A stretch of DNA of 64,000 nt from Apoda limacodes (GCA_946406115.1 OX291547.1:8313001-8377000), one strand, 5' to 3'; positions 46,401 to 57,683 are shown, numbered from the stretch's first letter. Notes: generated from the sequence alone by a model not told the origin. Made by a program: numbers and translations.

Positions 46401-47355
46401 CTTAAAACATTGTTGATCGTTATTTTTTACATTTATGACTGCTTTTTTACGCTTAATATCTAAAGGTAATTCAATAAACGAAGACCCTCGTAAGGGATTG
46501 AACTTATTAACATTCATTTCTAAGAACTGAATTTTTTTTAAAGTCCATCCACTATCTTTTGCTTCGAAATCACTCATTTTATTTTTAATGTCTTCGCTTA
46601 AAGTTTCTAAATAATTTTCTAATTCGTCCCCTAAAGAAATAGTCCAATTTTTTGTTTGAAAATCGAAAGAATTTTTTAAATCTTTTGTTTCCTGTTCAAA
46701 ATCTGCATGAATAATAAAATTAACTTTAACAATAGTTAACTCTTTTAAACATTCCTGAATAAGAAATAGTATCGACTCTTTAATTGATGCTATGAATACT
46801 TCAGGAGTTTGTATTTTAAGTGACTCATTAGCTTTAGGTGATACAATTCTATACGTTAAGACCCGAGACCCAAAAGCAACTGATATAACAGAGACATTAT
46901 GTAAATTATGATTATGAATAAGACATTTTTCTTTGTGTTCCTTAGATCGTAAGTGCTGAGCATAGAACCTTTGGCTAACCTGTAATTCACATATTTGACA
47001 CATAACGTTCTGTCTATGTGTTGTATTGGAAGATGATGACGTCGATGCTTGTTGTAAATCTTCAACACTAATATCAGCTTGTCTCTTCAAACCTCGACCG
47101 ACTTGAATTGAAGATTTTCTGTAGATATAACATGCTTATGTTAATATAAGAACACAAATATGTAACATAAAATTTAAATAAGTATAGTTAGAATGTATAC
47201 CTGAATGTTTCCTCAACTTCTTTACAGATGTTAAACAGTGAAGTGTCATAATACGGATTTTCCAGAGCATTATCTTCATAATTCTCACACGCTCTCATTA
47301 GTTCTTTTTCTTCTTCTTCAAAAACATTTTGAAAAAAAACACTTTCTAGTGACAT
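43455..47355 (-). CDS. PolB: Protein-primed family B DNA polymerase, two exons
   Basis: Exon 1 47355-47201 and exon 2 47118-43455, with an 82-nt intron (47200-47119) starting GTATAC and ending 'tatatctacag'. They join in frame to 1,272 aa. Exon 2 alone has no upstream ATG before an in-frame TAA. Exon 1 encodes an acidic N-terminus. Numbered from the TTG at 47090 (add 61 for the full protein): C2H2 finger 31-52 (CQIC...H...H); possible OTU-like region 223-335 (Cys228, His325); Cys-rich pair 350-371; exonuclease Exo I 'ADFEA' 415, Exo II 'NLSNYD' 558, Exo III 'YLRTD' 709; endonuclease-VII-like segment 512-547 with altered histidines; motif A 'FDANNLYG' 808, motif B 'KLMNNAVFG' 948, motif C 'YTDTDS' 1052; 'KMY' 1121. 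It replicates the element from its ends using a terminal protein. Confidence 0.95.
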
Positions 47356-47426
47356 GGTTGAAATAAACCAGTTTAGCTTTGCTTGTGAATGATGAATTAA
47401 TAATAAATATAATGTTCGATTTTGTT

Positions 47427-47437
47427 CTTATATATAC
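47427..47437 (-). promoter_or_regulatory. TATA box of the polymerase gene
   Basis: 'gtatatataag' on the minus strand, about 72 nt before the exon 1 ATG. Its presence just upstream supports the spliced start. Confidence 0.6.
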
Positions 47438-47560
47438 AAGTCGATAAGGTGATTACTATATTAGTTGATGGTTAATTAATAGTTTGCTCGTTACTTATCA
47501 ATTAGATACTCATAAAATTTTGTAAGGATGGTTCTTATAAATTAATTTAGCTATTAGAGA

Positions 47561-48216
47561 TTACTTTTTAAAAAAGTATTTTTTACAGTTATTGGTTTCT
47601 GCTATTTGCTTCGTGATATCAAATATGATACCCTTCGTTTGCTCATATTTTTCATCTTTTGTATCCGTATAATATTTGATCCTCACTTCTGAGTGTTTCC
47701 AATGTTCATCTACTGGTACTTTTTTCAATTTTATGAGGTCATACACCTCAATTTTTATCAAATGTGTAGCATGAGCCCCATCATCATTATTAGTAGACAA
47801 GTATGTGACACCAGGGATACCATCTTTTGAAGATCTCGCCACTGTAGAGCTGAGTTTCTTTTTCTTCTGATTGGTCCCCTCAAAGAATGAGTCGATACTA
47901 TTTCGACGAGACCGTTTGAGCTTTGTTGTTTCTAAGGCCTTCTCAGTTGATTGCTCATCATCCGATGTAGCGTAGTAGTAATGCTTGAACGTGTTTTCTT
48001 CCATTACGTTAAATGTTGAATTCTGTAATAAAATAAGCCTATGCTTTAAAAACATATTTGTATAATAATTTGAATCAAAAATTTGCCTAAAGTGAAAACC
48101 TAAACAAAATTGGTTTAAGTAATAGACATTCAAACAAACACATAGTTTTGAGGGTCTGTAATATATATAATAAATATAGATAAAGAATTATAAAGCAAAA
48201 AAACACATACCTCCAT
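47561..48216 (-). CDS. Terminal-repeat gene, right copy, full length
   Basis: Two exons: 48216-48211 (ATG GAG) and 48022-47561, with a 188-nt intron (48210-48023), giving 155 aa. Apart from the end it matches the left copy. The last codons and stop lie just beyond the repeat boundary (about 47579), so the true C-terminus depends on unique sequence. It has an acidic start, a bipartite basic stretch (nuclear signal) near residues 38-62, and a C-terminal part rich in K, E and Y ('YYTDTKDEKYEQTKG'). No domain is recognised. It reads toward the polymerase. Since the polymerase comes next on the same strand, the gene may be expressed early; that is inference. Confidence 0.8.
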
Positions 48217-49009
48217 AGCTTTTTTTGAAGTAAATAGAACCAGCCTCAGTATCACACAGGATGAATTCAATCACTTGATGATAAATTGTAACTCGAATAC
48301 TCTCGACTATCCTATATATATACGATTTATCTTACAAGTACAAATATAATTAAAAAGGTATTAGGAATGTCACCACAAACATCATTATCGCACTCACGAC
48401 ATTGTAATTAAATAAGAATAACTAATGAACGGAAAAATACGATAGACCCATTACGATAATGATATAAATACTTAACAAAACTACACAGAACCTACAGTGA
48501 TGTCACGTGGTAGTTCTGGTCAAGCGTGAGTCGACGTATCCCAGACACAGGGGGTGGTTTTGAGAGTGGTCAAGCGCGAGTCGCCACACCCCAGACACAG
48601 GGGTGGTTTTGAGAGTGGTCAAGCGCGAGTCGTGCGGGGGCAGAAAAGTTTTTAGGCGAGGGGTTGAAGTTGGAGGGTAATGCGCTAGAACCAACGATGT
48701 TTTGAGAGTGGTCAAGCGCGAGTCGTGCGGGGGCAGAAAAGTTTTTAGGCGAGGGGTTGGGGTTGGAGGGTAGTGTGCCAGAACCAACGATGTATTGAGA
48801 GTGGTCAAGCGCGAGTCGTGCGGGGGCAGAAAAGTTAGGTTAGTTTAGGCGAGGGGTTGGGGTTGGAGGGTAGTGTGCCAGAACCAACGATGTATTGAGA
48901 GTGGTCAAGCGCGAGTCGTACGAAGCAGAAAAAAAGTTGGTGAGCTTTTTTTTAGGCGAGGGGTTGAGGTTGGGGGGAAGTGCGCCAGAACCAACGAATC
49001 CCCTCTACT
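47579..49009 (-). repeat. Polinton terminal inverted repeat, right
   Basis: About 1,431 bp. It is 198 bp longer than the left arm. Two extra subterminal units (93 and 100 bp), the 4-nt indel in the gene and a single base account for the difference. Confidence 0.93.
48562..48960 (-). repeat. Subterminal repeat units, right arm
   Basis: The word 'gagagtggtcaagcgcgagt' + 'cg' starts at 48562, 48611, 48704, 48797 and 48897 (spacings 49, 93, 93, 100). Between words, units carry 'tgcgggggcagaaaagtt' and 'ggcgaggggttg'. The 100-bp unit has a short insertion 'aggttagt'. Confidence 0.9.
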
Positions 49010-49015
49010 GATAGT
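49010..49015. repeat. Polinton target-site duplication, right
   Basis: GATAGT, directly after the terminal ACT of the right repeat. Confidence 0.95.
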
Positions 49016-49240
49016 CTTGTCTTACCAACCACCCAAGTTATTTCGTGAAAGGTGGTGAGCTCAGCCTATGGCCGCAACACTGCTTCTGACACAACAATTT
49101 ATCTGTACTAAGACGGTTTTACATATGTTCCATAAGTCGTAAATACTTGCTTTATAGTAAAAGGCGTTAAAATAAAAGACCCAGAGGCAGAATAATATAG
49201 GTACCCCTTCTACCAAACTCACTATACGAAGTAAAACACA

Positions 49241-49912
49241 GAAAAAAAAACCGGCCAAGAGCGAGTTGGACTCGCGCACCGAGGGTTCCGTACCTACCAC
49301 CATTTATATAATCTACAAAAACAAACAAAAATATTTTTATATTTGAGTTGATTGAATGAATGGTAAATTGCGGTTTACGATTTATGACTACAAAAAAAAT
49401 TAACTACATAACTAGTAATAAAATAACAAGTTCTCGTTCAAACCAATTTTCGGTGGAAGAATGCATAATAATGTACATCATATATTTTTTTTAGTTTTAT
49501 CATTCTCTTATTTTAGAAGTTACAGGGGGGGGGACACACATTTTACCACTTTGGAAGTGTCTCTCGCGCAAACTATTCAGTTAAAAAAAAGGATATTAGA
49601 AACCTCAATATCATTTTTGAAGACCTATCCATTGATATCCCACATGTATGGTACCCCCCACTGATACCCCCAAAAATTTTTTGAATATCAGTTCTAAGTA
49701 TGGGGAACCCCAAAAATTTATTGTTTTTTTTTCAATTTTTGTGTGAAAATCTTAATGCGGTTCACAGAATACATCTACTTATCAAGTTTCAACAGTAGGT
49801 ATAGTTCTTATAGTTTCGGAAAAAAGTGGCTGTGACATACGGACGGACAGACAGACAGACATGACGAATATATAAGGGTTCCGTTTTTTGCTATTTAGCT
49901 ACGGAACCCTAA
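49241..49912 (+). repeat. Interspersed repeat, family R, long copy
   Basis: Starts 'aaccggccaagagcgagttg' + 'gactcgcgcaccgag' and ends with the hairpin 'aagggttccgttttttgcta' + 'tttagctacggaaccct', preceded by a 'ggacggacagacagacagac' block. Confidence 0.85.
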
Positions 49913-50529
49913 CTAGACATTTTTAGGAAATTTCCTCCTAGCTAGAAAAGCTTCTCCCAAAAAGTGAGAGTCTTTTAAGTATATTAGTTACCTAACATAT
50001 GACTAATCAGTCAACCTGGTCAGATCTTATGACAATGGGGGCTAGTCAGTCTATGACAACAATCCCAATTCTCACGAAATATAAAAGCATTTTAGCAAGC
50101 AACGCATTTTCAAACTTGTAAATACACTGCAATTACATTCGGTGATAGGTACCTAATCTTCAAATAGACTATTTGATTTTGTGCCATTAAAAGATGTTAT
50201 TGGGGTTTTTTGATGTCAAAATTACGTATCAAAAATGTCATAATTAGTAATATTATTGAAGCCGAAACTGAACCTGAGGTTTCTCAATGTGAGATCTGTA
50301 CACGCCACAGATCCGCAGGGTTTCACAAAGTTTCAGGGCTCTCTGCGTCAAAATAAAATAGGTATATATATTATATAAATATAGTATCGTATCACAAAAT
50401 GTCTGAACTGGTGAAGATGATTTAGAATTTGAAAAAAGCAACATAATGTAGGTATTTGCAAAAAATTAAATACCTACTTACGTATCTCATATTTAAAGCC
50501 TAAAAATTTAGTTTTTTTTATACTACTAA
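49913..50529. other. Non-coding stretch
   Basis: No gene or clear repeat recognised. Confidence 0.5.
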
Positions 50530-52306
50530 GGTGGCTAACAAGCTTTCAGTCCACCTGATGGTAAACGGTTACTGTAGCCTATGAACGCTTGCAACCACGG
50601 ATATCACTCGCGCGTTGCCGACCCTTCAAAAATATAATAACTTCTTTCTTGAAGAAGCCCATACGGCAGTCCTTAGAGAAAACCTCGGCAGGGAGCTAAT
50701 TCCACAACCCAAGCGTTCACGGTAGGAAGTTTCTCTGAAACCGCAGTGTACGCGACCATTTCGGTTCTAAAGTGTGAGAATGAATTCCCTGCCGATGGCG
50801 AGCGGTGTGATGGAAGAAAATAGCCGTGGGCATCATTTCGAACAATTCCTCAGAATACATCCTATTGTACAATCAGTAGAACACACAGGGAAGCAAAGTC
50901 TCTCCTCAGACTTAAGGGCTCGATACGGCAAGTGAGATTGGGATCGTCGACAATTCTCACAGCCCGTCGTTGAACCAAGTCAGGGCCAAGCTGGTATCTA
51001 GGTGCAACCGCCCAGAGGTAGAAGTACTCCATATGGGGCCGAACTTGTGACTTGAAAGCAGTAACCTTTGTCCCGATGTGAAGTACTGCTTCGCTCTGTT
51101 GAGTACACCAAGTTTTTAGAACTTTAGCTTCACCTTGCCTTGCAAATAATCTCGGAATTGAACATCGCTGGAGATGTCAACACCAAGGAACACAATGCTC
51201 TTGAAGATGGAGAGGAGTGTTCTGGAATTATGGAACGGGGTGTTCACAGTGAATAGAGTTTTCTTAGAGGTGAACGCGCATACTTGTCTTTGTAGGGTTG
51301 GATCGGACCAAGTTTACCCGTCCCCAGTCAGAGACCTTGGACAGAGTGGTCTCGATTTGAGACACAAGTTCTCCACGATTTTTCTGCACAACGGAACGAG
51401 AGATGTTTGCACGGGCCGTGTAAAAGGCGTCTCGAGCACTGTCATCTGCATAGCAGTGTATGTTGTTGATGTCTAACATGTGATTTATTTGCAGTAGAAA
51501 CATCGTGGAAGACAGCACAGAGCCTTGCATTAATGTCCAAGTTATCAGAGCAACTACCGTCAACTACGGCTGTCTAGTGTCTGCCGGACAAAAAGCTAGC
51601 CACCCATTTGCAACAACCCTCAGGGACTCTCCCAGACCTGATCGAACGCTTTCTCTATGTCCAGGCTACATGCCAATGCCTATCGGTGTGTGAGATACAC
51701 TTGAAGAACTTGGTCGCTGACCAGGTCGTGTTTTTCTAGGTATCTCAAAAACTGTGTTGATCATACGCTCCATCACCTCGTAGAGGAGAGGTAATAGCGA
51801 TAGGCCTGTAATTCGATGGATCTGATCTATGGCACTTTTTGGGCACCGGATGCACATTCGCAATCTTCCATGAAGACGAAAATTGCCTAGTGTCTAAGAA
51901 AGCGAGAAGAGGTGCGTGAGTGAGAGGACATAACTCAGGAGCACACTGTTTAAGCACCACTGCTGGGACACCGTCTGGCCCACTCGACTTAACGCCCGCC
52001 GCTGTGTAATGGAGATTTTCGACATGGTCTTACCGCACCCCGGTAAGATGGTGTAGTGCCTTCGTCGTTCGTATTAGAGTTCGAGGCGAAAAGACTGCCT
52101 AGTAAGACCGGCATTCTCTTTAGCACTATAGGATTACGGTCCAAGTTACCATCCGTTTTTCGCAGTAATGGTAACGACGACTCGCAAAAGTTCCCTTCGG
52201 CAACTTTAGCAAGCGACCAGAAAGCACGACTCCCAGAGGGATAGCTCGCAAGTTGAAAACACAAGGATTTGGAAATAATACCCTGCGAGTTGATTAATAA
52301 TGCCAA
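50530..52306 (-). pseudogene. Decayed LINE with reverse transcriptase remains
   Basis: Minus-strand pieces in changing frames follow the order of a Jockey/CR1-type RT. 52306-51989 has 'LASYPSGSRAFWSLAKVAEG' then 'NFCESSLP'. 51960-51745 has 'VLKQCAPELCPL' and 'SWKIANVHPVPKK ... SDPSNYRPIA'. 51563-51264 has 'QGSVLSSTMFLLQI' and the palm motif YADD (51452-51441), then 'VSDWGRVNLV'. The 3' part ends near 50530 with 'cgggtcggcaacgcgcgag'-type sequence on the minus strand. At least three frameshifts and internal stops. The endonuclease half is absent. Confidence 0.88.
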
Positions 52307-54468
52307 TTTACATGAAGCAATGCCCGTTTCCTATTTCATTACAGAAATAAACCAACTTTTTGCTACATAGGTGGGTATAGTATTTTATCTTTTTTACCGA
52401 GTACTGGCAATAAGTAGTAACGAACGAGCACGGTACCTAATATATGTTTTTAGAAATGGCTTGATTTAGTTAGATGAAAGGAAACCCCATGATAACCCTT
52501 GATTTATTTTTTTATGTTACAAACGAGTACCACTGTTAGCAAACCGCAAATAAACCTTTTATAGAGTGCACTCGACTCTTAACTAAAAAATAACTTGTCT
52601 AGTTATCGCCACTAATTACGGTTACGTAACTTATTTTTAGCTAAGAATTCTTTGGCTTAAATAACAAGGTCAGCCAGTAATCCGATTTATATTAATAAAT
52701 ATTATACTATATTAATAAAGATAAATATTATACTTATTTTAAACCATTAAATATTTGAAAACTATTCTTTTCAAAGAACAAGATAATAGATATAATTTAC
52801 TACAGTGTATTATTGATCTTATCTAGTCCTAAAACTAGCTAGGAGAGCAATTACATTTTATGAGAAAATCCGTTCAATGTTAAACAGAAAAAAACAACGT
52901 TAAACAAATACTTACTGCCTATTTCAATAAAAATCGTCAAGTTTGCAATTATTTCCACGTTTGAAGCTAGATTATATGGTAGGTATGTCGTACGAAAGTG
53001 CATTGCTTTACTATTTACGGTTTTGTAAAACTTTCGGGTGTACAGATTTCCAATCCTTGTCAGCCAATATCTTCATCTTCATATGTCAGATGTTTATTAA
53101 TATTATGAGTAAGTTAGGTAAACAGTCCTATATTTTAGATTAGTAGTTTAGCAGCCATGTTAAGGATAGGGATGAAGATAAAATACTGTCCCAATTTTCA
53201 AGTGTTCTGGCAAGATAAACCTAGATGTGACCAATAATCTATACCTACTGATATCATTAGAAATTAACCGGGCTTATGACCAAAATAACAATGTTGAAAA
53301 TCTTAGCTATTTTACGATAGGGGTTTAAATATACAGAAAAAATTACGGGATGTGTCAAAACATTCTAAAAGATAATCTGCAGAACAAACATATATAATTT
53401 TACTATAGTCGTTTTTTTAGTCGCCGAGTTGTTTGTAAATTACAGTCGAGTTCATTAGTAATTCATATGAGCAGTCTGTGCAGCACAGTGAGTGAATGAA
53501 GATAAATTACAGAAATCGTTCGAAAGTGGGTTAATTCAATAAACCAGTTTACAATTAAATCGTACACAATTATTTTTGATTACTGGCCACATTTTATTAC
53601 TTTAAAACATACGCACCGACTAAGGCCGCTCGTCTTTCCCTTTTAGTGCTGCACCTCCAAAACTTCATTTCAAGCAACGAAAAGCCGCCAATGAAGACAC
53701 TACGCGCGCCCGCTAAGGCAAGTCTCCACCGTCAAACTGTCTGATTGGAGCGAAACAATGAGTTTTGTTTACAAATTGACGGCGGCGAGGCGAATTTATT
53801 AAATTGAGTCGAATGGCTGGTTGCAGCCGGCCGAAGTCCGGCGACGCGAGTCGACAAGTGTTTGCAACGCAGTAACTTATCCACCAATATCTTATTTCGA
53901 CTTTGTGCAATAACCTGACTGTAGGAAGTCGTAGCGTAGGTGCCTGCGTGTCCTGGAGGACTGATTGTTACAATATCAGGTTAATGGTGTAATAATCTTT
54001 ATTAGGGTATATACACAAGTCATATAGTGTTAGAAACATGTCACGCAGCCTTTGTATGAAATGGCCAGGGTGTACTTTGAGGGTTGAAAAGTCGTAGGAA
54101 GGTATAAAAATTTAATAAACATGATAGTAATGATAAGTAAAAGACAGTATATCGTAAAAAAGTTTAATTTCTATCACATGGTTTCCTACATCGGAACATA
54201 ATAATGTAGGTAGATGCCGAATACAATGCTACGGGCAAAACCTCTATGATTCAGAGAAATGGCATTATATTGTTACCAAATACGCATGTTATACTATTAA
54301 TATAATAATGGTTCTAATGGAGTTTGTACTTAGTGTAGGTATGTACGGTTTAGTACGAAAAATTATTCTAAAACATAGCCAATAAAATTAAAATGTATCA
54401 ATGCGGTTGTTTTGCAAAATTCGTTTTTAGAGGTGCCAGTAACTTTCGTGTAATGTTGGTTTGAATAA
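52307..54468. other. Non-coding stretch with a GC-rich patch
   Basis: No gene supported. About 53690-53860 is GC-richer with CpGs ('gttgcagccggccgaagtcc' + 'ggcgacgcgag') and could be a promoter or untranslated exon, without a deciding signal. Confidence 0.4.
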
Positions 54469-54817
54469 TAAGAGGATACAATTCGCGGCTCCTCGCAGCG
54501 TGTTTCATCAAATCAAACACTGGAATTTTGAAGACGTGCTCTAGGATTAAATATCGAGGTCTGCAGTGTGCCAGTTTTCTATTTAATTATACGGGTTAAA
54601 AGCTATACAGGATTCTAGTTTTTCATACAAATGATCTCGAATAAGATTAAAAGGTAATTAATTTTTTTATAGGATTTTGGAAAACCACAGACACAGATAT
54701 TCGGCTTGAGATCATGCTTACAAAATTTTTCAGAATTTGATCAGTAAATGTCCAAAACAAGTAGGAAGTTCGTTTTTATCAAACACGCTGCGAGGCGCCG
54801 CGAATCGTACCCTCTTA
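54469..54817. mobile_element. MITE, copy 2 of a two-copy family
   Basis: About 349 bp. Ends 'taagaggatacaattcgcgg' and 'cgcgaatcgtaccctctta' are inverted, and extend to 'ctcgcagcgtgtttcat' / 'aaacacgctgcgag'. Matches 9336-9712 throughout, with small indels. The two frames on opposite strands at 54730-54957 cross its right end. Confidence 0.82.
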
Positions 54818-55671
54818 ATTCTTATCCTTACATATGTATCATTTGTATTGATAAGTACAATATTTAAGGTTGAAAAAATTAAAATACAAAGTTTTTTCTT
54901 CGTTAACACTAAAGAAAAAACTTGACCGGCAGCATTTGATGCAATCAAAGTTTCCAAACATCTACCGGGACTACCATTTTTAACTAAAAATATCTTTCCA
55001 ATGATAACAGTAGTAAAAAGGTTTTTTTAAGTGAATACTGGTATTGGCTTTGTTCTGCAAATAAATGTTTTAAATTACTTATAAAATCTTTCATTTACGT
55101 ATGAAACAAGGAAGGTAACGTTATGAACACCAAGCTAATAAAAAAAAATACTATTCAACGCTTTTGACTATTCAAAATCAACCAATCATGCTTTAAAATG
55201 TATAAAATGGTTTTAAACTGATTAAATTCATTTTTAATCTTTACTATATCTCTGCTGAAGCGCTTTCAAACGCTTCTTCCAATCACTTCTAGCAATATGT
55301 ATATCTACATATTTGTTAATGACAGTATTCCTCAGAACGAGGCAATGCTTTTGTCTAACAGTTTAGAGGCTTATGATCAAATTAAAATGGTCCCAGGAAT
55401 TCAGTGGCTCCACATAAAAACCATAGATCAATTAATGTTCATTAGCCATTGGTCACTGAAACTTACGAGCTGTTAATCACAAGCATTTTTTTGCAAAACA
55501 ACCATTACTTAAATAAGTTAACAGGGTCACTTAGCTAATACAATATTGTGTGAAACTTTCAATTTCAGGTAAATAGCACAATACCGAAGTGAAACACTAT
55601 TACAATAAACTTTGTATTTGACTATTCATAATAGAAAAAAAAAAACGGTTTATTACTTAATAACTTTTGGC
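54818..55671. other. Non-coding stretch
   Basis: AT-rich. No gene recognised. Confidence 0.5.
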
Positions 55672-55890
55672 GGCGGCTCCGTCCGTGCTTAATTCGGTTT
55701 ATCGGGGTGGGATTCCTACGGCAACTCCTTCATCATTGAAAGGATATTTATTATGGTGCAATTCGGCTTCTAAAGATCATAATTTAACATGCACCAGATT
55801 TTAAGTCATACCTCCAGAAATACAATCTGAAAACAGCTTTAAATTTCGTGCTGTAGTTTCTGCGCATAAAAATACATACAAACAGTCAAA
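55672..55890 (-). repeat. Interspersed repeat, family A fragment
   Basis: 'ggcggcggctccgtccgtgc' + 'ttaattcgg', followed by 'ctacggcaactcctt', as in the 32840 copy; truncated. Confidence 0.6.
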
Positions 55891-56159
55891 AATTCTAAAG
55901 ATATTTTTTTTGGCTTCTTTTTTTTCTTATAAAGACTCCTTTTATTGAACTTTTTTAAATATCTCGTATGTAGCGATATCGGCCAGTTACAAATCTATTA
56001 GATACCTATAATTATGAAAAAAATGATTGAACAGCTAAAAAACAAACTTCTGAAATTAAAAGCATCACAATAACTGTAGTCATCTTAAAAGGATATTTGA
56101 CAAGGTTATCAAGAGTGTGTTCAATTAAGGCTAAAGAAACATTATTTTCTTTTATTTTG

Positions 56160-56463
56160 TTATCTGTCAACCCGTTCTAAACGACAAGTGATACAAACTG
56201 TCTGGCGTTTGTTAACGATATTCTTGCCATTGAAAAATGAAACTTTAGACCCATCTTTGGAAGTGTGGTGAATCTGTCAAAATCCTTATACATATTCATT
56301 ATTTATGGTAGTTTGTGTATGTCAACCGTTCGTTTTGCAATCAATGATTTTGTTAGTAACATGTTTCAAAGTTACACGAAAGACGGATGTGTCGGTGGCA
56401 AAACTGACGTTATCAAAAGTGTGAAATGTATCAAACTTTTTATCCCAAAACGAACACATTCTT
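56160..56463. mobile_element. Harbinger-type MITE, partial copy
   Basis: Matches the inside of 28375-28755: 'atacatattcatt', 'tttgttagtaac', 'cggtggcaaaactgacgtta' + 'tcaaaagtgtga'. It ends 'atcccaaaacgaacacattc' followed by TTA. A left terminal repeat is not found. Confidence 0.7.
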
Positions 56464-57329
56464 AGATTCCTATTGATATTTGCTATAAAATAAAACATTA
56501 CATTGTTGATGCATAACATTCTGGGGAATTTCAAAACATTCCGCTATAAAAGAAATGTCTATATTAGGGATTTTCAAACTTCTCATAAAAAATCCACACA
56601 ATAAAGTGCCGGGCTTGATTATAAATTTCATACCAAAATTTAGTGAAGAAAAACATGAAAATATTTATATTGTCTTCTATCATCAATATCCACTAATTTT
56701 TCTTTTGACACCAAAGGTTTGGACAGTTGTGGTTGTCTTAAGATTATGATATAGGATTAACTTATAGGTACCGTTTGGTAAGCTTTACAAATTAATTTAC
56801 ACGCATCAAATATTAATTCATCATTAAAAGCTGAAATCCATTGCTTAGAAAATAATTTAAACTTGATTTAATAAATATAAATAATCATTATTAATATGTG
56901 AAGCCTATGCATGAATAAATTTTATATAAAAATAAGAAATACGCAAAAATGTTTGTACAAACAAGATTTCATCAGACCCTGGTTATCGTTTAAGACCAGA
57001 GTACTTGTCAAGGCAAATCGTACAAGCCCTAACTCGATGGATTAGCGTCGTTTCGTTCGAGGTCCTATGGCCACCTTTCGCCTCGATTATCAGACGAGCT
57101 CTTTAAAATCATTATATTTGTCATCCGATTTACGTGTTTATGCAAAATTTCAACTCAACCGAACACAAATGGGGAAGTGGGTCAAATTTAACTTACAACA
57201 TTTGATTACAGGACAGGTGAAACTAAAAATTAATAAAACCTTGTAAAAGTCAATTGCCACATTTATGACGGAGCATCACTTAAGAACTGCTCGACCGATT
57301 TCTTTTTTATTGATCATAATTTTCAGGAA
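56464..57329. other. Non-coding stretch
   Basis: No gene supported. Confidence 0.5.
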
Positions 57330-57366
57330 AAACGGTCAAGTGCGTGTGTGACTAGCGCACTAAAGG
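57330..57366 (+). repeat. Family R 5' end fragment
   Basis: 'aaaacggtcaagtgcgtgtg' then 'tgactagcgcactaaag'; the rest is not recognisable. Confidence 0.5.
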
Positions 57367-57506
57367 TAAACCACTCATCTGATTGTAATGAAATCTATGT
57401 AAATTGTGCACACGCCGGGGAAGGTTACTGAATCTGTATAACTCTAATACATGGACTCGATAGGTGGCACACTGTTATCGAGTTATTAATCTGCTATATA
57501 AAGACT

Positions 57507-57683
57507 TTTTAACAAAAAAAAACAACCGGCTTCAAAAAGATGCTCTAAAAAGTTAAAAATAATTACTTATTGCCAAAAATCTGTTCTGAATCAGAATTTG
57601 AAGTTGGTGTCTATGTACCTAATAGATATAACACACTTCGCTAATGAGCATCATTTTGAAGCCGGTTGTTTTTTTGTTTGAAA
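57507..57683. mobile_element. Fold-back element, 'accggcttcaaaaagatgc' type
   Basis: Arms 'aacaaccggcttcaaaaaga' + 'tgctc' and 'gagcatcattttgaagccgg' + 'ttgttttttt'. Related to 4411-4517. Confidence 0.75.

Larger units (their letters stand above)
36029..49009 (-). mobile_element. Complete Polinton/Maverick element (adintovirus-like)
   Basis: 12,981 bp between two exact GATAGT duplications. Both ends start AGTAGAGGGGATTCG reading inward, so the termini are 5'-AG, as known for Polintons. Long terminal inverted repeats enclose nine internal genes, all on the minus strand. From the right end these are polymerase, packaging ATPase, 109-aa protein, 261-aa protein, integrase, penton-like protein, 148-aa protein, major capsid protein and protease. 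No internal gene is interrupted by a stop or frameshift. At 13 kb it is shorter than the 15-20 kb usually quoted for the group. The nearly identical repeats, perfect duplication and open genes point to a recent insertion. Confidence 0.97.

Noticed and set aside
48562..48960. CRISPR-like array
   Set aside because: Spacing is regular, but the sequences between repeats are themselves repeated, and the array is part of the Polinton terminal repeat.
54730..54957. 75-codon frame and its antisense partner
   Set aside because: They cross the right end of a MITE; neither frame is kept in the sister copy at 9336-9712.
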